This document shows positions 36,774-47,400 of a stretch of 64,000 nt of DNA, in pieces; position 1 is the stretch's first letter; every line of letters begins with the position of its first letter. Source of the DNA: CAVQFD01 sp963724695 (GTDB lineage: Bacteria; Acidobacteriota; Vicinamibacteria; Vicinamibacterales; CAVVIG01). The DNA lies in the NCBI GenBank assembly GCA_963724695.1, contig CAVRVW010000003.1, positions 682,001 to 746,000 of the forward strand, in the 5' to 3' direction. The notes beneath the pieces are model-generated. The model was not told the origin of the DNA. It was given only the letters and a program-made list of their open reading frames with translations, and made no database searches. A program made the translations under genes and the position numbers.

Positions 36774-38083
36774 CCGGCCGCGAGCGGGCAGCCCTCGTGG
36801 GCCTGGTGTCGGGACGCGAGCGCCGGCTCGATGCCGAACGCTCGCTCGACGAGCTCGCGGGGCTGGCCGAGGCCGCCGGCGGCGAGGTCGTTCTCCGAGT
36901 CATGCAGGAGCGACCGAAGCCGGATCCGTCGACGTTTCTGGGGTCGGGAAAGGTGGCCATGCTGGCGCGCTCGTGTGACGAGACCCGCGTCGACGTGGTG
37001 ATTTTCGACAACGAGCTCACGCCGGCGCAGCTCAGGCAGATCGAGAAGGAAGTCGGCCGCAAGATCATCGATCGCACGCAGCTCATTCTCGACATCTTTG
37101 CGAGGCGTGCGCGCACCCGTGAAGGCAAGCTGCAGGTCGAGCTCGCGCAGCTCAAGTACCTGCTGCCTCGACTCGTGGGCGCGGGCGCGGCGCTGTCGCG
37201 GCTGGGCGGCGGCATCGGCACCAGGGGCCCTGGCGAGACCAAGCTCGAGACGGATCGGCGGCGCATCCGCACACGGATTCACGCCGTGGCAGAAGACATC
37301 GAACGCGTCAGGCAGCGGCGCGCGCAGTTGCGCGAGCGGCGGCAGAAAGCCTCAGTGCCCACGGTGGCGCTCGTCGGCTACACCAACGCGGGCAAGACCA
37401 CGCTGTTCAACACGCTCACGCGATCTGAGGCCGACGTCTCTGACGCGCTCTTCGTCACGCTCGACCCGCTCGTGCGACAAGTGCGGCTGCCCGACAGCCG
37501 GGAGCTCCTGGTGTCCGACACGGTCGGCTTCATCGACCGCCTGCCGCATGCGCTGGTGGCGGCATTCAGAGCCACGCTCGAAGAGGTGGCTGAGGCGGAT
37601 TTGATCCTGCACGTGACCGACGCCGCGGCCCCTGACCGTGAGCGGCGGATGGCCGCGGTCCGCGCCGTCCTCGAAGAAGTGCACGCCACCGGCGTGCCGC
37701 TCGTCGAGGTCTACAACAAGTGCGACCTCTTGACGGCGGATGAGCGGCGGCGGCTCCAGCAGTCAGATCCGGACGCGCTGCTCATCTCGGCGGCTTCCGG
37801 CCGAAATGGAGACGCTGATGACGGGATTGCCGAGCTGATCGCGACGATCGCATCGAAGCTGGCGCTGGACGTCCGCCGGGTCACGTTGACCATGCGGGCG
37901 GACGATCCGGCGGCACAGGAGCGCATTGCGCGCCTGTACCGGCACGCGCGTGTGCTGGTGCACGAGTCCCGGGACACGTCGACCGTTATCGTGGCCGACG
38001 TGCCGCGCCGAATGCTCGAGTCGTTGGGGTTGCCGGCACCGGGCTCCGGGAACCCTTTGCCGCGGAGAGAACGCGGGCGGTAA
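36755..38083 (+). CDS. hflX: Ribosome-associated GTPase HflX
   Basis: A 442-residue GTPase that splits stalled ribosomes. The N-terminal HflX domain has FLGSGKVAMLAR, VVIFDNELTPAQLRQIEKEV and IDRTQLILDIFARRARTREG. The Gly-rich linker GGGIGTRGPGETKLETDRRR leads to the G domain: G1 GYTNAGKTT (about 207), G3 DTVGFI and G4 NKCD. The C-terminal domain follows to the end, where residues from GLPAPGSGNPLPRRERGR are a low-complexity tail. The ATG lies inside the tsaC gene (19-base overlap). Confidence 0.94.
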   Translation: MPSPKVAGRERAALVGLVSGRERRLDAERSLDELAGLAEAAGGEVVLRVMQERPKPDPSTFLGSGKVAMLARSCDETRVDVVIFDNELTPAQLRQIEKEVGRKIIDRTQLILDIFARRARTREGKLQVELAQLKYLLPRLVGAGAALSRLGGGIGTRGPGETKLETDRRRIRTRIHAVAEDIERVRQRRAQLRERRQKASVPTVALVGYTNAGKTTLFNTLTRSEADVSDALFVTLDPLVRQVRLPDSRELLVSDTVGFIDRLPHALVAAFRATLEEVAEADLILHVTDAAAPDRERRMAAVRAVLEEVHATGVPLVEVYNKCDLLTADERRRLQQSDPDALLISAASGRNGDADDGIAELIATIASKLALDVRRVTLTMRADDPAAQERIARLYRHARVLVHESRDTSTVIVADVPRRMLESLGLPAPGSGNPLPRRERGR

Positions 38084-38094
38084 ACTTCATCCTG

Positions 38095-39450
38095 ATGCGT
38101 CGTCCCGCAAGGTGGTTCGTCGTCGTGTTGGCGCCTGCACTGCTCATCGTGAGTTGCGCCCCGAGCGTGGTGCCCGTGCCCACTGTCGGGAGCCCACGCT
38201 ACCAGGACTTCATCATGCCTGCCGTGCCCGCGGCGCTTGCCGGCGAGACCGCCGCGTGGCACCAGGACCGGGCGTGGCGCTTCCTGCAAGCCGACGACCT
38301 GCGCATGGCCGAACGTGAAGTGGCGCAGGCATTCAGGCAGGCGCCGGACTTCTTTCCAGCGGAGACGACGCTCGGCTGGATTGCCGTGGCTCGAGGCGAT
38401 CTCCCGGCGAGCCTCCCGCACTTCGATCGCGCCCTCGCCCTCCAGAGCGGATACCTGTCGGCGCTCGTCGGCCGGGGCCGCGCGCTCGCGGGCCTCGGGC
38501 GAGACGACGAGGCGCTGGCGGCGTACGAGGCCGCGCTCGCCACCGACCCCACGCTCGGCGATCTCGCGCGGCAGGTCGAAGTGCTTCGCTTTCGCAGGCT
38601 CGAACGCCACCTTGCGGCGGCGAGGGATGCCGCCAAGAGCGGTCGGAGCGAGGAGGCCAGAAAGGCGTACGAGGCCGCCATTGCCGGGTCGCCGGAAAGC
38701 GGCGTGCTCTACCGCGAGTTGGCCGTCGTCGAGCGGGATGCCGGCGAGAGCTCGGCCGCGCTCGCGCACTTTCGTCGTGCCGTCGAGCTCGACCCGGGAG
38801 ACGCGCAGTCCCTGGCGCAGGTCGCGGCGTTGCTCGACACGGCGGGCGACCTGGAGGGAGCGCTTCGCGCGTACGACGAGTCGATTGCCATCGACCCGAG
38901 GGCGTCGGTCGAGGCCAGCAGGGAAGCCCTGAGGGCGCGAATCGCGTTCGCCGGGATGCCTGAAGAGTACAGGGCGATCGAGTCAGCGCCGCAAGTGACA
39001 CGGGGAGACCTGGCGGCGCTCCTCGGCGTGCGGCTGGCGCGCCTCCTCAATCGATCGATCTCGGGCGAGGCGTCGGTCGTGACCGACGTGCGCGGGCACT
39101 GGGCCGAGGCGTGGATCATGGCGGTCGTGCAGGCCGGAGTCATCGAACCGTTCGAGAACCACACGTTCCAGCCGGATGCGCCGCTCCGTCGCACGGATTT
39201 GGCCCAGGCGGTGGCGCGGCTGCTGCCCCGCGTGGCGCCGGCCGCCCAAGTGCAGACGTGGCAGGCCACACGCGTCCAGTTCCCGGATCTGGCGGAGACC
39301 CACCTGGCGTATCCAGTGGCGTCGGTCGCGGTGGCCTCGCGGGTCATGAGCCCGACGGCCAGCGGGACATTCGACCCGTCGGGTCCGGTCAACGGCACGG
39401 ACACCATCGCCGTCGTCGAACGCCTTCGAGAGATGGCCGGGACCCGCTGA
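38095..39450 (+). CDS. TPR-repeat lipoprotein with C-terminal SLH domain
   Basis: A 451-residue surface lipoprotein. The lipobox LLIVSC lies at about 18-23. About six tetratricopeptide repeats fill residues 55-300 (for example AEREVAQAFRQAPDFFPAET, LPHFDRALALQSGYLSAL and ALRAYDESIAIDPRA). The C-terminal 120 residues hold S-layer-homology-like segments: VTDVRGHWAEAWIMAVVQAG with NHTFQPDAPLRRTDLAQAVA, and a second, weaker one. SLH domains bind peptidoglycan-linked polymers; on a lipoprotein this would bridge membrane and wall. The next gene is coupled by TGATG. Confidence 0.8.
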   Translation: MRRPARWFVVVLAPALLIVSCAPSVVPVPTVGSPRYQDFIMPAVPAALAGETAAWHQDRAWRFLQADDLRMAEREVAQAFRQAPDFFPAETTLGWIAVARGDLPASLPHFDRALALQSGYLSALVGRGRALAGLGRDDEALAAYEAALATDPTLGDLARQVEVLRFRRLERHLAAARDAAKSGRSEEARKAYEAAIAGSPESGVLYRELAVVERDAGESSAALAHFRRAVELDPGDAQSLAQVAALLDTAGDLEGALRAYDESIAIDPRASVEASREALRARIAFAGMPEEYRAIESAPQVTRGDLAALLGVRLARLLNRSISGEASVVTDVRGHWAEAWIMAVVQAGVIEPFENHTFQPDAPLRRTDLAQAVARLLPRVAPAAQVQTWQATRVQFPDLAETHLAYPVASVAVASRVMSPTASGTFDPSGPVNGTDTIAVVERLREMAGTR

Positions 39451-40001
39451 TGACGGCGTTGACGCCCGCCAACCAGCTCACGCTGCTCCGGATGCTGCTG
39501 ATTCCGGCGTTCGTGATCCTGGTGGTGTACGGCCACCTGGGTTGGGCGCTCGTGGCGTTTGCGGTGGCCGGACTCACCGACGCGCTGGATGGTTTGATTG
39601 CGAGACGTACCGGCCAGAAGTCGAACCTCGGGGCCTGGCTCGACCCCATGGCGGACAAGCTGCTGCTGCTGACCACGTTCGTGGTGCTGACGCTGCCCGG
39701 GCTCGGCCTGTCCAACCGCCTCCCGGTCTGGCTGACGATCATCATCTTCAGCCGCGATGTCGTCATTGTGGTGACTGTAGCCGTGGTGAACCTGGCAATC
39801 GGGCCCCGCACGTTCCGGCCGTCGATTTTCGGGAAGGCGGCGACGGCGACCTACATCGTGACCGCCGTGGTGGCGATGTTCTTCAACTACCGGGGCTATC
39901 CATCGGCCCTCGTCGAGTTCTTCGTGTGGGCGTCGCTCGCCATCACGCTGATCTCGAGTCTCCACTACATCTGGCATGCGCGGCAGATCATCGGGACGTA
40001 G
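39450..40001 (+). CDS. pgsA: CDP-alcohol phosphatidyltransferase (phosphatidylglycerophosphate synthase-like)
   Basis: A 183-residue integral membrane enzyme with about six helices. The catalytic CDP-alcohol motif is complete: DALDGLIARRTGQKSNLGAW followed by LDPMADK, giving D-G-(2)-A-R-(8)-G-(3)-D-(3)-D. Its size and N-terminal NQLTLLRMLLIPAFVIL match PgsA, which makes phosphatidylglycerophosphate from CDP-diacylglycerol; cardiolipin synthase-type use is possible. The start overlaps the TPR-SLH stop by one base (TGATG). Confidence 0.85.
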   Translation: MTALTPANQLTLLRMLLIPAFVILVVYGHLGWALVAFAVAGLTDALDGLIARRTGQKSNLGAWLDPMADKLLLLTTFVVLTLPGLGLSNRLPVWLTIIIFSRDVVIVVTVAVVNLAIGPRTFRPSIFGKAATATYIVTAVVAMFFNYRGYPSALVEFFVWASLAITLISSLHYIWHARQIIGT

Positions 40002-40019
40002 AGCGACGACGAAAGCACG

Positions 40020-40131
40020 CCACGAAAGCACAAAGCACGAAAGATGAAAGCCAAGAAACAATGCTTCCCCTCAGCCCTCCACGGAGCAACGGACGAAGCC
40101 CACCAGGTTTCGTGTTTTCGTGTTTTCGTGG
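40020..40131. repeat. Inverted repeat with CACGAAA arms
   Basis: Arms at 40020-40043 (CCACGAAAGCACAAAGCACG...) and 40106-40131 (complement of CCACGAAAACACGAAAACAC...) are inverted copies with about 20 of 23 matches. They start 18 bases after the pgsA stop and end just before the likely start of the double cyclophilin gene. Confidence 0.7.
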
Positions 40132-40133
40132 CG

Positions 40134-41177
40134 ATGTTCCTCGTAGCGCTTTTCTTCGCACCCTTGCAGGCTCAGTCGCGGCAAGCTGTCGTGGAGACGT
40201 CTGCCGGCACGTTCGTCATCGACCTGCTCGCCGATGCCGCTCCGGCGCAGGTCGCGCACTTCGTGAAGCTGGCCGAGGAAGGCGCGTACGAGGGCACGAC
40301 GTTCCACCGGATGGTCAGGCTCGGCATGGTGCAAGGAGGGGATCCGATCTCGAAGGATCCGGGGAAGCGGAGCCTTTACGGCACCGGCGGGCTGAACGCG
40401 GTCAAGGCGGAGGCCAGGGCACCGAAGATGACCAAGGGGGCCGTGGCCGCCGTACTGGTCCCGGGGCGGCCGGACAGCGCCGGCGCGCAGTTCTTCGTGG
40501 CGATTGTCGATCAGCCAGGGCTCGACGGGCAGTACACGGTGTTTGCACGTGTCTGGGACGGCATCGAGGTCCTGCAGAAGATCTCCGAGACGCCGGTGGA
40601 CGCGACGGGGCTGGCCACCGAACGGGTGGAGATCCGACGCGTCGGCCTGCGCGACACGCCCGCTGAACCGTTCCTCACCGAGTCGGCGCAGGAGCTGGCG
40701 GCCTTCCAGGTCGTGCTGGAGACGGCGGCCGGGCCCATCACCATCGAACTGTGGCCGGACAAGGCCCCGGGGCATGTCCGCCAGTTTCTCCGCCTTGCGC
40801 AGGCGGGCATCTACGACGGGATGGCGTTCCACCGTGTGGCGCCAGGGTTCGTGATTCAGACCGGTGCGCTCTCGTCGCGGCGCGCTCCGCTCACCGAGCG
40901 CCAGCAGAAGCTCGTGGTCAAGCTCCAGCCGGAGTTCAGCGACACCCCTCACGTCAAGGGCGTGGTCTCGATGGCCCGAGGTGACGATCCGGCCAGCGCC
41001 GACACGTCGTTCTTCATCTGCACGGCGACGTCGCCGGCGCTGGATGGAAAGTACACGGCGTTCGGGCGCGTGGTGGACGGGATGTCCGCGGTCGAGGCCA
41101 TCGAGCGGGTGCCGCGGACGGGGGAAACGCCGAACGAGAGGATGCCTCTCACAAGCGCGCGCATCCAGAAGAAGTAA
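40134..41177 (+). CDS. Secreted peptidyl-prolyl isomerase with two cyclophilin domains
   Basis: A protein of about 347 residues with a signal peptide (MFLVALFFAPLQAQS) and two tandem cyclophilin domains. Domain 1 (about 17-175): VVETSAGTFVIDLLADAAPA, GTTFHRMVRLGMVQGGDP and SAGAQFFVAI. Domain 2 (about 195-345): VVLETAAGPITIELWPDKAP, YDGMAFHRVAPGFVIQTGA and SADTSFFICT. The FHR and QFF/SFF catalytic blocks are present in both, so both may isomerise X-Pro bonds in exported proteins. I use the ATG at 40134 because upstream residues would be encoded by an inverted repeat. The stop marks the start of another inverted repeat. Confidence 0.85.
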   Translation: MFLVALFFAPLQAQSRQAVVETSAGTFVIDLLADAAPAQVAHFVKLAEEGAYEGTTFHRMVRLGMVQGGDPISKDPGKRSLYGTGGLNAVKAEARAPKMTKGAVAAVLVPGRPDSAGAQFFVAIVDQPGLDGQYTVFARVWDGIEVLQKISETPVDATGLATERVEIRRVGLRDTPAEPFLTESAQELAAFQVVLETAAGPITIELWPDKAPGHVRQFLRLAQAGIYDGMAFHRVAPGFVIQTGALSSRRAPLTERQQKLVVKLQPEFSDTPHVKGVVSMARGDDPASADTSFFICTATSPALDGKYTAFGRVVDGMSAVEAIERVPRTGETPNERMPLTSARIQKK

Positions 41178-41266
41178 GAACTTAGAAGGAAGAACTACGA
41201 AGGACTCTGCCTTCGTGGCAGCCCGCCCGTGCTCAGTGTCCTTCTTAGTTCTAACTTCTAACTTCC
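41177..41266. terminator. Long inverted repeat between converging genes (putative two-way terminator)
   Basis: Arms 41177-41205 and 41238-41266 pair at 24 of 29 positions, with a small inner hairpin CTGCC-TTCGT-GGCAG (41207-41221). The left arm begins at the stop codon of the cyclophilin gene and the right arm contains the stop of the 77-residue gene. The vocabulary is ACTTAGAAG/TTAGAACT. Confidence 0.6.
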
Positions 41267-41491
41267 AACTTTCTTGAGCGTGATTTTGACCGCGACGCCG
41301 ACGAGGTATTCGACATCGATGCGGTCGCCTGGTTCGAGATTGTTGGAGACGGCCTCGGGGCCGATGCGGGCCACGTGGACCTGGCCGTCCGGGTCCTCGA
41401 CGTCGTGGAAGTAGACGTCCCAGGAAATCTGACCGTGGATGCTGACCGGCTGGATCTTCTTGAGAATGCCCGTGCGCGTGCCTTTCAACAT
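41258..41491 (-). CDS. Small conserved hypothetical protein
   Basis: A 77-residue protein beginning MLKGTRTGILKKIQPVSIHG. It reads as a small beta-barrel: GQISWDVYFHDVEDPDGQVH, ARIGPEAVSNNLEPGDRIDV and YLVGVAVKITLKK. The alternating pattern and one Gly-Asp turn fit an OB- or SH3-like fold. I do not recognise it. It converges with the cyclophilin gene, and its last codons and stop lie in the arm of an inverted repeat. dinB ends 27 bases upstream in the same direction. Confidence 0.6.
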   Translation of the reverse strand: MLKGTRTGILKKIQPVSIHGQISWDVYFHDVEDPDGQVHVARIGPEAVSNNLEPGDRIDVEYLVGVAVKITLKKVGS

Positions 41492-41518
41492 CTGATTACC
41501 ATCTGAGCTCCCCGCCCA

Positions 41519-42592
41519 TTACAACGGCAGCCGATTGGGGTCCACGACCTCGACCGGCTGCTCCTCGCACAGGTTGTGCACGCTCACGCCCAGCAGTCGG
41601 ACCGGGCGCCGGCCCACGTCGGTCTTGTCCAGCAATTGTACCGCCCTCGAGACGATCGCCGGCTCGTCACGAGTGGCCGGGGCCGTGTGGCTTCTCGTGA
41701 TGGTGGCGAAGTCCGAGTAGCGCACCTTGATGGTCACGGTCCGGGCGAAGATGGCGCGGCGCGTCAGCCAGGCCGCACTCCTGCGAGCCATCTCCGCGAT
41801 CTCGTTCCTAATCCTGTCGCCGTCAGTCAGGTCCTCAGCGTAGGTATTCTCGGAGCCGGCCGACTTCAACTCGCGGTTGGGCACTACGGGCCGTTCGTCG
41901 ATGCCATGAGCCAGTTGCCGGAGCCAGGCCCCGAGCTGGCCGACAGCCTCCGCCAATGCCGCCGGATCGGCCGTGCGCACATCGATGAGCCGTTCGATCC
42001 CGCGCGCCCGCAGTTTCCGGGCCGTCACCGGGCCGACACCCCAGAGGGCGTCAACCGGAAGCTGGCGCAGGAATGGCTCGACCTTGTCCGGGCGAATGAC
42101 CGTCAGCCCATCCGGCTTCTTCCACCCGGATGCGATCTTCGCCAGGAACTTGTTCGGCGCAACGCCCGCCGACGCGGTCAGACCGGTCGTCTCGCGAATC
42201 TCCGTCTTGAGACGCTGCGCGACTTTCGTGGCGATCGGCTCGTTCCACGCGTTCTCGGTGACGTCGAGATACGCCTCGTCGAGCGAGAGCGGCTCGACCA
42301 GGGGCGTGACGCTGCGGAACAGCGAGAACACCGCGGTCGACGCCGCCTTGTACTTCGCGAAGTCCGGTCGCACGATGACGAGCGAGGGACAGAGACGCAC
42401 GGCTTTTGCCATCGAGAGGGCCGACCGCACGCCGAAGCGGCGCGCCTCGTAGCTGGCCGCGGCCACCACACCGCGGCCTTCCGGGCTGCCGCCCACTGCC
42501 ACAGGCTGCCCACGCAGCCCCGGATTGTCGCGCTGCTCGACCGACGCGTAGAACGCGTCCATGTCGATGTGGAGAATGCGACGTGTGGTCAT
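41519..42592 (-). CDS. dinB: DNA polymerase IV
   Basis: A Y-family translesion polymerase of about 357 residues. Catalytic residues: ILHIDMDAFYASVEQ (metal Asp) and PLSLDEAYLDVT (Asp-Glu). The thumb HhH is LWGVGPVTARKLRARGI and the little finger domain begins near SAGSENTYAEDL. The steric gate region is DMDAFYASVE. The C-terminus ends in PNRLPL with no clear beta-clamp peptide. The ATG at 42592 is preferred; a GTG at 42601 is also in frame. No lexA or SOS box was recognised upstream; the shared promoter region with ettA contains an AT-rich repeat. Confidence 0.94.
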   Translation of the reverse strand: MTTRRILHIDMDAFYASVEQRDNPGLRGQPVAVGGSPEGRGVVAAASYEARRFGVRSALSMAKAVRLCPSLVIVRPDFAKYKAASTAVFSLFRSVTPLVEPLSLDEAYLDVTENAWNEPIATKVAQRLKTEIRETTGLTASAGVAPNKFLAKIASGWKKPDGLTVIRPDKVEPFLRQLPVDALWGVGPVTARKLRARGIERLIDVRTADPAALAEAVGQLGAWLRQLAHGIDERPVVPNRELKSAGSENTYAEDLTDGDRIRNEIAEMARRSAAWLTRRAIFARTVTIKVRYSDFATITRSHTAPATRDEPAIVSRAVQLLDKTDVGRRPVRLLGVSVHNLCEEQPVEVVDPNRLPL

Positions 42593-42645
42593 GGGTCGCA
42601 CTTCAATTCGGACGCCGCTGTCAATGCCCGTGGTGCGCGCCTCGG

Positions 42646-42680
42646 AATTGTCAATTGTAAATCGTAAATTGTAAATTGAA
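42646..42680. repeat. AATTGTAA repeat and possible promoter upstream of ettA
   Basis: Four degenerate AATTGTAA/AATTGTCA units form an AT island just before ettA (ATG at 42684). TTGTCA (42648-42653) and TAAATT (42672-42677), 18 bases apart, could act as -35 and -10. There is no Shine-Dalgarno sequence between the repeat and the ATG. Confidence 0.5.
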
Positions 42681-42683
42681 CGG

Positions 42684-44355
<1,672 letters not shown>

Positions 44356-44357
<2 letters not shown>

Positions 44358-44420
44358 GTCAGGAGGGTCGGGGGTCGGGAGGGTCGGGAAGGTCGGGTGG
44401 GTCGGGAGGGTCGGGTGGGT
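44356..44420. repeat. G-rich GGTCGGG stutter repeat, copy 2
   Basis: GGTCGGGGGTCGGGAGGGTC-type units fill the whole gap between the stops of two converging genes, ettA (44357) and the GloVer protein (44420). The ettA stop itself is in an AGGTAGGTC string that matches the repeat edge at 48253. Confidence 0.85.
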
Positions 44421-47400
44421 TAGTACGCGGTGACCGAGTCGCCGAGTTGAGGGGCGCCCCAGCGCAGCTGCACGAGCTCGAGGTCGCTCGACTGGCGGAT
44501 GAACCATTCGCCGGTGCTGGCACGGAACACGGCCGGATCAGCCAATCCATCACCATCGTAGTCCGCGGGCACTGGGACGTCGGCGAGCGCGGGCGAGCCC
44601 CACGCGAACTGCGACGTCCCGCCCGCCGCGAAGGACACGAACCATCCGCCGGTCATGCCGCGATAGATTGCGATGTCCATGCGACCATCGCCATCGTAAT
44701 CGGCAGGGACGGGCACATCGCTGAGCGCCGGGGCGCCCCACGAGGCGCTGAGCAGCGAGCTGTCCGAGGAACGGCGCACGAACCACTCGCCGGTCGTCGT
44801 TCGATACACCGCCACATCCGTTTGTCCGTCGCCGTCGTAGTCGGCCGGCACCGGCAGATCGCCAAACGACGGGGCCCCCCAACGCAGTCGCAGCAGCGAC
44901 GTGCTGGAGGACTGGCGAATGAGCCACTCTCCAGTCGTCCCGCGAAAGACCGCCAGGTCGGCCGAGCCATCGCCGTCGTAGTCGCCGGGAATCGGGATGT
45001 CGCCCAGGGACGGGGCCCCCCAGCCGAATCGCTCCAGGGCGCTGCTCGAGGACCGGAGGATGAACCACTCGCCGCTCGTCTCGCGGTAGACGGCGATGTC
45101 GGCCTGGCCATCGCCATCGTAGTCGGCCCCAACCGGCCGGTCCATCAAGGCAGGAGCCCCCCATTGAACGCTCGCCGATCGCTGGTCCGTCGAGCGGAAC
45201 GTGAGCCACTCAGATGTCGAGGCCCGATAGACGGTGACGTCTGCCTTGCCATCGCCGTCATAGTCGCGCACGGTGGTCATCGTCGGGGTGCGCGAGGCAG
45301 AGACGAGTGTCGACGGCAGGCTCTCGCCCGCGAGGTTGACGGCAACGACGACATAAGAAGCGCCCGCGGCGAGCGATGCCGTCGTGTCGGTGAAACTCAA
45401 CCCGGTGATGCCGCTCGCGATCACGACCGCCGCGCCCCCGGGCGTGATCCGCCTGACCGTGTAGCTCGTGGCGCCCGCCACGGGCGACCATCGCAGCGTC
45501 ACACCGGTCATGCCCGCGGCCGACGCGGTGACCAAGGTCGGCCGGAGGGGAGTAAATGGGTTCAGGCGGAACACCGTCCCGTCGTAGCCGCGTGGGCCGC
45601 CATAGAACGTCGTGCCGTACAGCATTCCGTCGCTTCCCTGGACAAGCCCGCGCCCTGAGAGACCCGAACCGAAATCGTGCAGGGTTGTGGTGTTGCCCGC
45701 CAGATCGATGCGGACGACCGTCTGGTACGACACTCCATAGAAGTTGGTGTCGCTCCCTTGCACGAGCCTGACGGGGTACCAGGCTTGGGCCGCGAAGTTG
45801 TGGAGTGCGGTCACCGTGCCAGCGAGCGACACTTTCAGCACTGTCGCTCCCGAGGTCCCCAGACCGCGCGGGATGATGCCGTACAGGTACCCGTCGGACG
45901 CCTGGATCAGCCCGCCAAGGTCATACGGCCCTTCGAAGTCTGCCTGTGTAGGCAGGGTCGCGATGACGTGCCACCCGCTCCCGTCCGGCCTCATGGTGAA
46001 AATTGTCGCGTGCCGGCCGCTCTGGCCCGTCGTCATCCCATACAGGCTGCCGTTGGATGCCTGAACGACTCTGGACAGCGCGCCATCAAGGTTCCGGTCG
46101 AAGAGGGTCAGCTCTGAAAAGGCGCCCTCCAGCGTCAGGCTGAAGACGCTCAGTTCGGTCGTGCCGAATAGTGTGCCATCCGCACCGCTCACAAGTGAGC
46201 GCACGCGTTCCTGTTGTGCGCCGAACTCGTGGAGCGTTGTCACACTGCCGCTCGGCGACATCCTGAACACCCTGCTGGGGCCGTAGTAGGTGCCGGTGGT
46301 CGCTCCATAGAAGTTGCCGTCGCTTGCTTGAATCAGGTCGCCAATCGGGTACGCGCCGTCAGCACCCCCAGCGAACGCGTGCAGGACGGTCATTGCTCCC
46401 GATGGCGCGATCCGGAACGCCGTTCCGCGGTCGAAGTTGCCCCCCGTTGAGGTTGTGCCGTAGAGGTAGCCGTCGTTCGAGGAGAACAGAGGCCCTGCCG
46501 GGTTCGCGCCTCCCGGGCCGGCGTTGAAGCGATGCACGAGCGAGTAGGTGCCGTCGACGCCCACCTTGTAGACGGTTCCGGAATTGTCGCCAAGGCTGCC
46601 CGGCGAAATCCCGTACAGATCTCCACTGGCGGCTCGGATCAATGTGGCGTGGCAGCAGCTGGGTTCTTCGAAGGCGTGGAGGACGTTGAAGCTTCCATCG
46701 CTGGTCAGCCGAAACAGCGTTCCTTGGCCGAGGGCGCCGCCGCCTCCCGTTATCCCGTAGATGGCGCCGTCGGCTCCTTGAGCAAGGCTCAGAGGAGACG
46801 ACCCGTCATCCCCATGACCGAAGCCGTGAAGCGTTGTCAGCCCGAAGCCCGGGGCGAATTTGTAGATGCTGCCCGTGCGGGGACCGGCGTCGACGACGGC
46901 CAGATAAAAGGTGCCGTCTGCTGCCTGCGTCAGGCCGCGCGGCCAATAGGCGTCACCGTTGTACCCGAAAGTGTTCAGGGTGGTCAGCGTACCGTTCGCA
47001 GTCATCCTGAACAGCGTCGCCCAGGCGCTTGGCCCTCCTCTGGTCAAGCCATAAAAGTGACCGTCGGCGGCCTGCACCAGAAAGAACGGGTGGCGCCCGC
47101 CCGCACCACCGGCGAAGGAGTGAAGGACGGTGACGACGCCACCGAGGGTCATCCGGAAGATCCCGCCGCGGTCGACAAAGCTGCCGGGTGCTGTCCCGTA
47201 CAGATTTCCATCCCGCCCTTGCACCAGCATTGTGGCGGCGGCAGGAAAGGCACGGAACGAGGTGCCCTCCAGCGTCATCGTGAAGATGACGTCAGCTGCG
47301 GTTCCGTAGAGGTTCCCGTCGTTCGCCTGAATCAGCGAACCGGGCGCGGCGCCCTGGCTGCCGTCGAACTCGTGGATCACCACGACGTCGCCTCCCGGCG

